Positions 47,290-54,937 of a DNA stretch of 64,000 nucleotides are shown piece after piece. The first letter of the stretch is position 1. Every line of letters begins with the position of its first letter. Source of the DNA: Parafannyhessea umbonata (GTDB lineage Bacteria > Actinomycetota > Coriobacteriia > Coriobacteriales > Atopobiaceae); the NCBI RefSeq assembly GCF_900105025.1, contig NZ_LT629759.1, positions 1,240,001 through 1,304,000 on the forward strand, read 5' to 3'. A program made the position numbers and the translations under genes. A model generated the notes under the pieces. That model saw nothing but the letters and a program-made list of their open reading frames with translations. It had not been told where the DNA came from and did no database searches.

Positions 47290-50177
47290 TTGGACTCACC
47301 TCCCAGGACTGATTCGAGTTCGTGAAGGGCAGCAGTTTGTTTGCCTGTACCGGTGAGACGGGGAATCATGTCGCAAAGGCTCTCGTCAGCAACTTCTCTC
47401 TCCCCCGCGAGGGCAGAGAGGGTGACGGAATACTTGGCATCCAGGTCGCGGATGGACTTCACGAGACCGTCAATCACCTGGCCAGGCACAGCATTGATGT
47501 CGTTGATGATTGGCTGCACCCAGTGAAGATAGAGCAGGCTCCTTGCCTCGTCATCACCGAGCGACTCGATGGCCTCCTTTGTCCTTGCTGTGAGCTCGGC
47601 GGATGCCTGCTTGGCATCTGCGTTGGCCTTTTTCCTCTCGTCGTTCAATCTCGCAACCCTGCGAAGCTTGCCAAGCAACGAGTCCTCCTCGTCTGGCATG
47701 CCTTCGATTAGGTCGGAAACGCGCTCCTTGACACGCGAGGCGGCGTACACACCTCCCGTAGCCTTCATGCTGTCCCACCGGACATCGTTATGGTTGGAGA
47801 TGAAGTCGACCTTCTCGCGCTTTGCCTTGTCCTTGGCGGCCTTTCTGCTCTGTTTGTCGCCTTTCGGGATGTCCTTCAGGACGGCACTCTGTTCCTTGAG
47901 AAGGTCGAGGTATTTCATAAGGGTGTCGATTTCATCGTTGTCCTCGGCCGCCAGTCGGGTGATGCTCTCATACAAGGTCTTGTATGCGAAGTCGCTGCAA
48001 TCCTCATTCGTGTAATCGCCCTCGCGCTCCTCCTCGTCTAGTGAGTCGAAGATCTCGTCGATGGACGACGTCGCTGAGGCCGCCTTCTCGTTCAAAGTGC
48101 GGATTGCCGCTAGATCTGCAGGAAACTTTGTTTCCTGCACGAGCGAGAAAGGTAGGATGTGGCCCACCCAAGGTTCTTTGGCGTCCACGACCTCGCGTTC
48201 CTCATCATCACCGTTGTCATTCTTTACTTTCTTGAGGACGAGATGCTGGTCGACTTTTCTGACAGCGTCTTGGCCTTCGCTCTGAATGAGCTCGATGTCG
48301 CCGGCGATGCCCTGCTCATCGTCCCTTCCACTCCAATGGAGGTCTAGCTTCTGATAGAGGGAATAGCGGTCAACGAGGGGGACTTCTCCGAGCCTGTCGA
48401 ATACGTCATCTGCAATGGCATTCTCCTCAGAGCTGAGGTCAACGGTCTGCACATGATTGACGAGAGAATCCTCCAGCTTTTCAGCAAAGCCTGCGAAGGC
48501 ACTCCGGTATGTCTGGGCGAAGCCCGAGACGCTTGGGTGGGAGCGCACGAGATGGTCAAGGTTCTGCTGGCGGAGCTGACAGTACCCGTCTTTATCGAGA
48601 AATACGGACTCTCGCAGGCCGGGTAGGGCCTCCCAGTAATTATTCAGGTCATCGAGTTCGGTAGTCGGGATGCCACCGAACATGGTCGCATAGAGGTCCC
48701 ATCGCTCCGGCCGCTCGGTCGCGTCGACGTAGCGGGGGATATTGAGGTTGTAGTCGTTGCGGACGATCTCGTCTTTTGGCACGACTCGGCAAAGCCCGGG
48801 AATGTCCCGGCGCGCCTTGTAGGCATCGACGATGCGCTTGACGTCGGCGGCGCGGAGCCGGTTCTTGGTGCCGCTCTTTTCGAAGTGCTTTGAGGCATCG
48901 ATGATCAGTACGCTGCCGTCCCCGCGGCTGCCCTTGGCTTCGTCGTGCCTCGTGAGGACCATCACGATCGTGGGAATACTCGTTCCATAGAAGATGTCGG
49001 GCGGGAGCCCGATGATAGCCGAGATTTCATTCCGATCGACGAGGGCTCTGCGAATGTCCCCCTCGGAATCCCCTCGGAAGAGGACGCCATGCGGGAGCAC
49101 GATGGTCAGTATGCCGCCGGGTTTGAGGTGATACAGGTTGTGAAGGAGGAAGGCATAGTCGGCCTTGCCCTTGGGAGCGATGCCGTACCCATCGAAGCGG
49201 GGATCGCCCTCCCGGTCCTTAGCGTTCCAGGACTGCGAATAGGGAGGGTTGCTCATACAAGCATCCACGCGCAACGGCTCGTCTGAGTAGAACGAATCTG
49301 CTTCCTGCTTGTCATCAGCGCGAAGCGGCCAGTCCTCCTCCAAGGTGTCGGCATTGCGGGTTACGATGTTCGCTGGTTTGATGCCGTGCATGACAAGGTT
49401 CATGCGAGTCAGGTTGTAGGTATTGCTCTTCAGCTCCTGGGCATAGTAGCGGATGCCCTCGGGGTTCCCGCTTTCCTGTGCGATAGCGGCACCAACCGTT
49501 ATGAGTAGTGAAGCAGACCCAGAAGTAGGGTCATAGATGCTGAGTTCGTCCCTTCCCCTCAAGTTGTAGGCGATAATTTGACTCATCACATTTGCAACCT
49601 CGTGCGGGGTGTAGAACTCCCCGGCCTTCTTACCTGCATTACCGGCAAAGTTCCGAATCAGGTATTCATAGATGTAGCCAAGCACGTCATAGCCTTGCTT
49701 GTCGTCCATGGGAATGGGCTGTATGAGCGCAAGGAGGTCAGAGACCGCTTTGGTCTGTTGCCCGATTGTGGAGCCGAGATTCGATAAGCCCGATTCCAAC
49801 GTCCGAAAGATACCCTCGTAGGTATCACGGTAGTTGGGAGAGATATTTCTGCTGAACGCGGAGAGGGCAATCCGCACGTTGTCCACGCTGAAGTCGGAAC
49901 CGCTAGCAAGCCAGGTGGAGTAGAGGTTCTGATAGGAGATGAAGTAACCGAGGTTGTTCCGGATGTGCTCCGCATCCTCGGTATTGTCCTCGTTGAGATC
50001 CTGCTCCAAGTCCTCGTGAGTCCACTTTTCGGACAAGCAGAACCGTTCCTCTTGCTCGCTGAGGAAGCGGTAGAAAATGAATCCGAGAATGTAGTCCTTG
50101 TATTCGGAAGCCTCAATTTTGGAACGCATCTTGTTTGCTGCACGCCAGATGCGGCGGGCGAGCTGTTGCTTGTTCAT
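47286..50177 (-). CDS. hsdM: Type I DNA adenine methyltransferase subunit M, unusually long
   Basis: At 963 residues it is much longer than ordinary HsdM (~500-550). The N-terminal half is standard: GEFYTPHEVANVM, SAM site DPTSGSASLLI near 217, catalytic NPPYSQSW near 310, then LPHGVLFRGDSEGDIR. The second half includes charged helices (KGDKQSRKAAKDKAKREK; long coiled-coil near 880) like those in longer M subunits. It modifies adenine at the site chosen by HsdS and is coupled to hsdS. Confidence 0.93.
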   Translation of the reverse strand: MNKQQLARRIWRAANKMRSKIEASEYKDYILGFIFYRFLSEQEERFCLSEKWTHEDLEQDLNEDNTEDAEHIRNNLGYFISYQNLYSTWLASGSDFSVDNVRIALSAFSRNISPNYRDTYEGIFRTLESGLSNLGSTIGQQTKAVSDLLALIQPIPMDDKQGYDVLGYIYEYLIRNFAGNAGKKAGEFYTPHEVANVMSQIIAYNLRGRDELSIYDPTSGSASLLITVGAAIAQESGNPEGIRYYAQELKSNTYNLTRMNLVMHGIKPANIVTRNADTLEEDWPLRADDKQEADSFYSDEPLRVDACMSNPPYSQSWNAKDREGDPRFDGYGIAPKGKADYAFLLHNLYHLKPGGILTIVLPHGVLFRGDSEGDIRRALVDRNEISAIIGLPPDIFYGTSIPTIVMVLTRHDEAKGSRGDGSVLIIDASKHFEKSGTKNRLRAADVKRIVDAYKARRDIPGLCRVVPKDEIVRNDYNLNIPRYVDATERPERWDLYATMFGGIPTTELDDLNNYWEALPGLRESVFLDKDGYCQLRQQNLDHLVRSHPSVSGFAQTYRSAFAGFAEKLEDSLVNHVQTVDLSSEENAIADDVFDRLGEVPLVDRYSLYQKLDLHWSGRDDEQGIAGDIELIQSEGQDAVRKVDQHLVLKKVKNDNGDDEEREVVDAKEPWVGHILPFSLVQETKFPADLAAIRTLNEKAASATSSIDEIFDSLDEEEREGDYTNEDCSDFAYKTLYESITRLAAEDNDEIDTLMKYLDLLKEQSAVLKDIPKGDKQSRKAAKDKAKREKVDFISNHNDVRWDSMKATGGVYAASRVKERVSDLIEGMPDEEDSLLGKLRRVARLNDERKKANADAKQASAELTARTKEAIESLGDDEARSLLYLHWVQPIINDINAVPGQVIDGLVKSIRDLDAKYSVTLSALAGEREVADESLCDMIPRLTGTGKQTAALHELESVLGGESK

Positions 50178-50230
50178 GGAGTGAAATCCTTCATCACGTT
50201 AACGGGTGTTCAGTACCGCTAATCCAACGT

Positions 50231-50446
50231 TTAGTGAGAGTCACTGGCATCTGCGGTGAGACGTTGGATGGCGCATAGTCTTATGAAGGCGGAGAAGCTC
50301 ATCCCGGAGAGTGATGCCTCTTCAGTGATGGCGGCTTTGAGATTGGCCGGAATGCGAACGGTCGTGGTCGACATCTCTCCTTGCGTCAAATAGGACTGAA
50401 TGGTGGTCCGATCAGCGCCGTTCTCGACAAGCTCGCGATAGCTCAT
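50231..50446 (-). CDS. Ribbon-helix-helix (CopG/Arc-type) DNA-binding protein
   Basis: In this 71-residue protein STTTVRIPANLKAAITEEASLSGMSFSAFIRLCAIQRL is a clear RHH domain, preceded by a short N-terminal helix. AGGAGATGAG precedes the ATG at 50446. It is the first gene of the restriction-modification operon, so it is a likely autoregulator or controls the timing of hsd expression. Confidence 0.75.
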   Translation of the reverse strand: MSYRELVENGADRTTIQSYLTQGEMSTTTVRIPANLKAAITEEASLSGMSFSAFIRLCAIQRLTADASDSH

Positions 50447-50748
50447 GTCTCATCTCCTATGGCGTATCGAATACATAGGATTGCATTCTAACATGCAAAT
50501 GGATTATCCGTGGAAGAGACGAGAGACTCCTATCTTTCACCCCGACGCTTTAGTTTTCGGACTTCCGGCGGGCAGACTCTCCCCATGAGCCAGGGACGCC
50601 TCGGGACCCCAGCCATTTGAATTGCTCCCCTCTCTCTTCTCGAGTGTTTATGTCTGGCAAATGTGGAAGCAATGAGGAGAGGGCTCAACAGAAATCCGAG
50701 CCAAAAAGTGTGTACCAAAAACGCGTACCAAATGTGTACCAAAAGAAA
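50447..50748. other. Intergenic region upstream of the restriction operon
   Basis: No gene is supported. It should hold the restriction-operon promoter near 50,460-50,520. Three GTACCAAA copies lie at 50,709-50,746, close to the att core. Confidence 0.5.
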
Positions 50749-50777
50749 GCAGCTCAGAGACGATGCCTCTGAGCTGC
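50749..50777 (-). terminator. Terminator beside the tRNA-Val fragment
   Basis: GCAGCTCAGAG pairs with CTCTGAGCTGC; on the minus strand it is followed by TTTCTTTT. It strongly resembles the terminator of the intact tRNA-Val at 9,167, so this flank is probably the original downstream region of a tRNA-Val gene. Confidence 0.75.
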
Positions 50778-50784
50778 GAGTTTA

Positions 50785-50829
50785 TGGTGGGCGTTAGAAG
50801 ATTTGAACTTCTGACCTCTTCCGTGTCAG
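50785..50829 (-). other. Attachment site: 45-bp 3' half of tRNA-Val(GAC)
   Basis: The minus strand reads CTGACACGGAAGAGG ... AACGCCCACCA, identical to the tRNA-Val 3' half from the anticodon loop to CCA. The 5' half is absent and replaced by unrelated sequence. This is the typical distal att scar of an element inserted into a tRNA gene. The integrase begins 267 bases to the right. Confidence 0.85.
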
Positions 50830-51095
50830 AACGCTTATATGGGGTATCCGCATCGTGCTCATTCATGCCAAATCGTGCCAAAAGGGCTGGTAGACAGGCC
50901 AGATGACCGTCCACCCAGTATCATTTCGTGTCGAGCTTAACCGGGTTGCGTGCACTCCGCGTGCACTCTTCGCGTGCACCCGCGTGCACTCGGGGCGGAG
51001 GGTAGCTTTTCGCATACATGGCCCCTCCACTTGCAGGTTCCGAACGCCGGGGAGCCGACGGGGGCGCCCGCAGCAGCGTGGCATGGAGGCAGGGG

Positions 51096-52334
51096 ATGTA
51101 CCAGGTAAAAGAAGACATCTGGTCCGAAGGGTCGCTGATAGACCTCGGCAACGGCCGCTGGAAGTGCCGATACTCCCGCACGGAAGACGGCAAGAGGCAC
51201 CAGACCACCCGCAGCTTCCGAGCGTCGGGGAAGCGCGCCGCGAGGAGGAGGGCAGACGAGATACGAAAGGAGCTCGACGACGAGGTGCGCAGGCAGGAGC
51301 TCCCCCTAGGCATCACGAGGGAGGACATGTTCGTGCCCACCTTTCTCGAGCGCTACATCCGCTCGCTCGAGAGCGGGGCGGGCATCGCCCAGACCACCGC
51401 TGCGAACTACCGCCACTGCGCGAAGCACGTCTCGCGCTACCTGAGCGCCATGCGGATAGACGAGATCACCGGGGACACCATCCTCCAGATGCAGGCGGCG
51501 CTCCTGGAAGATGGGCTCTGCAACAACACGGTCGCCAAAGCACATCGCTTCCTCAAGCAGGCGCTCCAGTACGCGGCGGACAGCGGGATCATCGAGCGGA
51601 GCCCCTTCACGAGGCGGATCAAGCCGCCGAAGCGCGAGGCGAGGGAGCCAAACGCACTCGACGCCGACGGGCGCGAGAGGCTGCTACTCGCACTCGACTC
51701 CATGCAGGACACCGAGGTGACGCTCGCGATAAGGCTGGGGCTCGCCTGCGGGCTGCGTAGGGAGGAGATGTGCGGCCTCAGGTGGAGGGACGTCGACCTC
51801 GACCACGGCGTCCTGCGGGTGAGGGTCGCAGTCTGCCAGTGCGAGGGCAAGGCCGTGGTGAAGGAGCCCAAGACGCCAACGAGCCGACGCGAGGTCCCGC
51901 TCGAGCCGGACCTGGCGTCGAGGCTCGCGAGGCGCAGGCGCCGCCTCGTCACGCTGCTGGGCGGAGGGCCAGAGGCAATAGAGGACCTCTACGTCCTGGG
52001 CGACTCCAGCAGCGCATTCTACTACCCAGACCGCCTCACGAAGGAGTTCGCCTCCATCGCGAAGATGCTCGACCTGGTGGGCACCACCGGGAGGAGGGTG
52101 ACGCTGCACGACCTCAGGCACACCTACGCCACCTACCTCGTCGCCGCGGGCACCGACATCAAGACGGTGAGCTCGCTCATGGGCCACGCGAACGCGGCGA
52201 TGACGCTCAACACCTACGCGAGCGCCGACCCGCACGCGAGGAGGTCCGCCGCCAGGACGATCGCCGAGCAGATGGCGGCAAGACCCGGCAGCGGACAGGA
52301 CGAAGGGAGCGAGACGATGCTGCGCGTCGTGTAG
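51096..52334 (+). CDS. int: Tyrosine recombinase / site-specific integrase
   Basis: This 412-residue phage-type integrase has an N-terminal AP2-like arm-binding domain (GNGRWKCRYSRTEDGKRHQTTRSF), a core-binding SAM-like domain (IAQTTAANYRHCAKHVSRYL) and a catalytic domain. Catalytic residues appear in GLACGLRREEM (Arg), LHDLRHTYATYLV (His-x-x-Arg), SLMGHAN (His) and LNTYAS (nucleophile Tyr). ATG at 51096 follows GGAGGCAGGGG. It probably acts on the adjacent tRNA-Val att site. Confidence 0.94.
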   Translation: MYQVKEDIWSEGSLIDLGNGRWKCRYSRTEDGKRHQTTRSFRASGKRAARRRADEIRKELDDEVRRQELPLGITREDMFVPTFLERYIRSLESGAGIAQTTAANYRHCAKHVSRYLSAMRIDEITGDTILQMQAALLEDGLCNNTVAKAHRFLKQALQYAADSGIIERSPFTRRIKPPKREAREPNALDADGRERLLLALDSMQDTEVTLAIRLGLACGLRREEMCGLRWRDVDLDHGVLRVRVAVCQCEGKAVVKEPKTPTSRREVPLEPDLASRLARRRRRLVTLLGGGPEAIEDLYVLGDSSSAFYYPDRLTKEFASIAKMLDLVGTTGRRVTLHDLRHTYATYLVAAGTDIKTVSSLMGHANAAMTLNTYASADPHARRSAARTIAEQMAARPGSGQDEGSETMLRVV

Positions 52335-52475
52335 CCGGGCGGCTGTGTCCCCTTTCTGGTGGGGAACGCACGGGAAGCCCGGGAAACGCAGCGCCCCGAG
52401 GCGACGGCCGCACACTTCGGCATGCGACGTAACGTCTCGGCATGGCACGGAATCTCGAAGGAGGAGGTACGCGAG

Positions 52476-52706
52476 ATGGACAGGAAGCCGACGGGCCCCA
52501 CGGAGAGGTCGCTTTCGGACACGTCGCCGCTCTGCGACAGGCCCGAATGGCTCGGGCCAAGGGACATCCAAGAGGTGTTCGGCGTCGGGAGGACGAAGAG
52601 CTACCAGCTGATCAATGCCCTCCCGCACATCCGTGTTGGCGGGCTCCTCAGGGTCAACAGGAGGACCGTGCAGAAGGAGCTCCTCGACAAGGGTAGGCTT
52701 CCGTAG
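52476..52706 (+). CDS. Excisionase-like helix-turn-helix protein
   Basis: This 76-residue protein has WLGPRDIQEVFGVGRTKSYQLINALPHIRVGGLLRVNRRTVQKEL, a MerR/excisionase-type winged helix. GGAGGAGG precedes the ATG. Downstream of the integrase, such proteins usually control excision direction. A longer upstream reading to 52359 is less likely. Confidence 0.75.
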   Translation: MDRKPTGPTERSLSDTSPLCDRPEWLGPRDIQEVFGVGRTKSYQLINALPHIRVGGLLRVNRRTVQKELLDKGRLP

Positions 52707-53097
52707 ATGTGAACGACAACTCGTACGTGTGACTAATCCATCGCGCAGAGTCATATTTCAATCGGAGAATCGCCGCGGGGACGCGTGACGCATCGGTCAC
52801 GCGTCCCCGCTTCTCTTCAGAGAGCAGCGTTTCCGACACGCCGCTGCGCCGGGGACTGTGAGGGGTCCCCTGTCCTCGCGCCCCGTCGAAAACGCAAAGG
52901 GCAAGGGCATGACCTCCGGGCCCCCGTTGGGACCAAGGTAGCACAGGGGGCAAGCACCTCTTCCCGCCCCCTGGCGCCACGCCACCGCGGAGCCCGCAGC
53001 GCCACGCCCGCAAGGGCGCGGCCCCCGCGTCGCCGTGGCTTGCTCCCTGGGCCCCAACGGGGGCAAAGGGAGCCCCCACGTCCTAGGGAGGTCAGCC
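52707..53097. other. 391-bp intergenic region with one strong hairpin
   Basis: No gene is supported. It holds the perfect inverted repeat at 52,775-52,810 and ends with the ribosome site of the next gene. GC-rich overlapping open frames here have no family-like content. Confidence 0.6.
52775..52817 (+). terminator. Perfect 15-bp inverted repeat, probable terminator
   Basis: GCGGGGACGCGTGAC, six-base loop, GTCACGCGTCCCCGC, then TTCTCTT. It lies 69 bases after the excisionase-like gene. Confidence 0.7.
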
Positions 53098-53487
53098 ATG
53101 ACCAGCACAAGCGAGAGCCAGGCCGCAACGACCATGACCGAGGAGGAGCTCCGCCAGACGGCACTCGGGCTCTGCACGGACTACCTGCAAGGGAGGGGCC
53201 TGCGCGACGTCCACGCCGACGGCGACCGCATCGTGGCCACGGACGGCGGCGAGACCGTCCTCGTAACCGTCAGGGCGACCATGGAGCCGGGCTCCGAGGC
53301 CCTGCCGACGCTCGACCTCGAGGACGAGGACGTCGCCGCCATGCGCCGCGCGTGCCTCCTCTACCTCGCAGACCACGGCGACGTGGACGCAATCCGCCAC
53401 GACGCCATATCCATCGCCATAACGGGAGAGCGCCGTGCGAAGCTGCGCCACCTCGTGGGGGTCTGGCAGTGGGCGGAGCGCATGTGA
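53098..53487 (+). CDS. Hypothetical protein on integrated element
   Basis: This 129-residue acidic protein has a TEEELRQTALGLCTDYLQGRGL helix, then a beta-rich UPF0102-like pattern (DGDRIVATDGGETVLVTVRA) and a C-terminal helix ending GVWQWAERM. The pattern resembles small DNA-associated accessory proteins, but I cannot name a family. AGGGAGGTCAGCC precedes the ATG. It lies just before the 136-bp repeat copy. Confidence 0.6.
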   Translation: MTSTSESQAATTMTEEELRQTALGLCTDYLQGRGLRDVHADGDRIVATDGGETVLVTVRATMEPGSEALPTLDLEDEDVAAMRRACLLYLADHGDVDAIRHDAISIAITGERRAKLRHLVGVWQWAERM

Positions 53488-53511
53488 CCTAGGACGTCTA
53501 GACGATAAAAA

Positions 53512-53648
53512 ACCGCTCACGGTCGGAAAGGGGCCGCTCGGGGAAGTCCCGAGTGGCCCCAATCTCCTCCCGCCACGGCCGCAGCCAAGCCCTCCCGCGG
53601 CCGCCCTCCCCGCCGTCAGGAACACCTAACGACGGCGGGGAGGGGAAA
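53512..53648. repeat. 136-bp direct repeat, copy 2
   Basis: Same hairpin-rich sequence as 41,229-41,364, in the same orientation. This copy lies directly after the 129-residue hypothetical gene. Small differences include GAGTGGCCC in place of GAGCGGCCC and CTAACGAC in place of CTGGCGAC. Confidence 0.85.
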
Positions 53649-53690
53649 TGGCAACCACCGACTCGCTAGGTGAGTGGGTAGGTCGTATTC

Positions 53691-54296
53691 TTATCTATCT
53701 TTACGAAGCCGTCTGTACACGACCTCGAACTGCTTGACGCGACGAAACTCCGGCATCCCCGCCTCCACGCAGAACGCGTCGCCGGCATCGAAGCGCTGCC
53801 ATATGTCCAGCCCGCGGTCGAGCATCACGTCCCACTGGCAGTTTATCCTCACGTGCCGCGCGTGGATGGTGTGTGACTCGTCCAGCTCGTAGGTAAAATT
53901 CAGCCCCATCGGCCTCGTGGCGTCCGCGATCTGGTCCAGGTAGTACGTCTGCTTGGAGTCCGGGAAGTCGTCGGGCGCGGTCAGCAGGTGCACCTGAATC
54001 TCCGGCACCCGGTAGTCGAAGTGCCTCAGGATAACCTCGAGCAGCTCCATCAGGTTGCGGCACTGGTAGAACTGGCGAATGTAGGGATCAGTAATGTCAA
54101 CCTCCCGCACGCCATCGAGGTACGGGCCAAGGAGCGTCTCGTACGAGACGCCGCGCTGGTTCTCGCGGAACTCCTTGTGCCCCTCGAAGAGCCTGGAATC
54201 CGCCGGCGCCTGGGAAGAACTTGTCTCGGTCGGTGTAGAAGCAGACGCTGCCACCGACGCCGCTGATGCATCCTCGCCGAGAATGCTCATGTACGG
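53691..54296 (-). pseudogene. 3' fragment with MIT_C / phospholipase-D-like domain (BrxL-like tail)
   Basis: About 200 codons contain LFEGHKEFRENQRGVSYETLLGPYLDGVREVDITDPYIRQFYQCRNLMELLEV and a C-terminal DRGLDIWQRFDAGDAFCVE. I recognise this as the MIT_C-like tail carried by larger Lon-like (BrxL-type) proteins. The upstream part is missing. High-GC coding stops at about 54,296 where low-GC DNA of the tet(W) insert begins, so the gene was probably cut by that insertion. Confidence 0.55.
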
Positions 54297-54617
54297 TAAG
54301 GAAGCAAGCAACCGAAAACAAGAGATAGACCGCCAGCACTACACTATTCCGAACCAAAGACCAAAAGATAAGCATTGTGGGAAAATCTAAACTTTTGGAT
54401 TTTCCTACAATGCCAACTACGGCGGAATCCCTCCCACTCCTTATATCTTTCTGTATACATTGAATTTGTATTTAGTAAAATGCAGACAACACCACGGATC
54501 GGCTTTTGGTTGGACAATTCCAACCAAACACCACAGCAGACAGCAGAAAACATTCTGAACGCTAGGAAGCCGGTATGATTGTTACATATAAGGGGAAGAA
54601 AAATTTCTTTTAGGTAC
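54297..54617. other. Low-GC left flank of the tet(W) insert
   Basis: A near-perfect inverted repeat (GCATTGTGGGAAAATC at 54,372-54,387 with GATTTTCCTACAATGC at 54,398-54,413) and a second (TTGGTTGGA/TCCAACCAA near 54,505-54,526) are present. A 32-codon frame (54,480-54,578) is visible but unsupported. No recognisable gene. Confidence 0.5.
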
Positions 54618-54646
54618 TTGTTTTCCTAAAACTGATGTGATATAAT
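54618..54646 (+). promoter_or_regulatory. tet(W) promoter
   Basis: TTGTTT at 54,618-54,623, a 17-base spacer, and TATAAT at 54,641-54,646. Transcription would start about 25 bases before the leader peptide. Confidence 0.75.
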
Positions 54647-54675
54647 AATTCAAGTCCAGAAAAGGAGTAAAAAAT

Positions 54676-54699
54676 ATGCGGCAAGGTATTCTTAAATAA
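54676..54699 (+). CDS. tet(W) leader peptide
   Basis: ATG at 54,676 after AAAGGAG encodes only MRQGILK before TAA. It lies in the 5' leader ahead of a terminator hairpin, as for other ribosomal-protection tet genes. Ribosome stalling or tRNA supply here would affect attenuation. Confidence 0.65.
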   Translation: MRQGILK

Positions 54700-54864
54700 A
54701 ACTATAATCAAATAGTGGGAACAAAGGATTATGATAGTCCCTTTTGTAGGGGCTTAGTTTTTTGTACCCAATTTAAGAATACTTTTGCCTTATCAATTTT
54801 GACATATCCCCAAAAACAGCACTCACAAACAGGTGTATGCTGTATATGTGTATGTCCGCAAATT

Positions 54865-54903
54865 ATCCCCAGTGGTAAAAGTATTTTACTGCTGGGGATT
54901 TTT
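54865..54903 (+). terminator. tet(W) attenuator hairpin
   Basis: ATCCCCAGTGGTAAAA pairs with TTTTACTGCTGGGGAT and is followed by TTTTT, a textbook intrinsic terminator 34 bases before the tet(W) ATG. Confidence 0.8.
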
Positions 54904-54937
54904 ATGCCCTTCGGGGCAGTAAAGGGAGGACAATCAC

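Noticed and set aside
53268-53487. Assigning the 129-residue protein to a named nuclease family
   Set aside because: The beta pattern is suggestive but no catalytic motif is complete.
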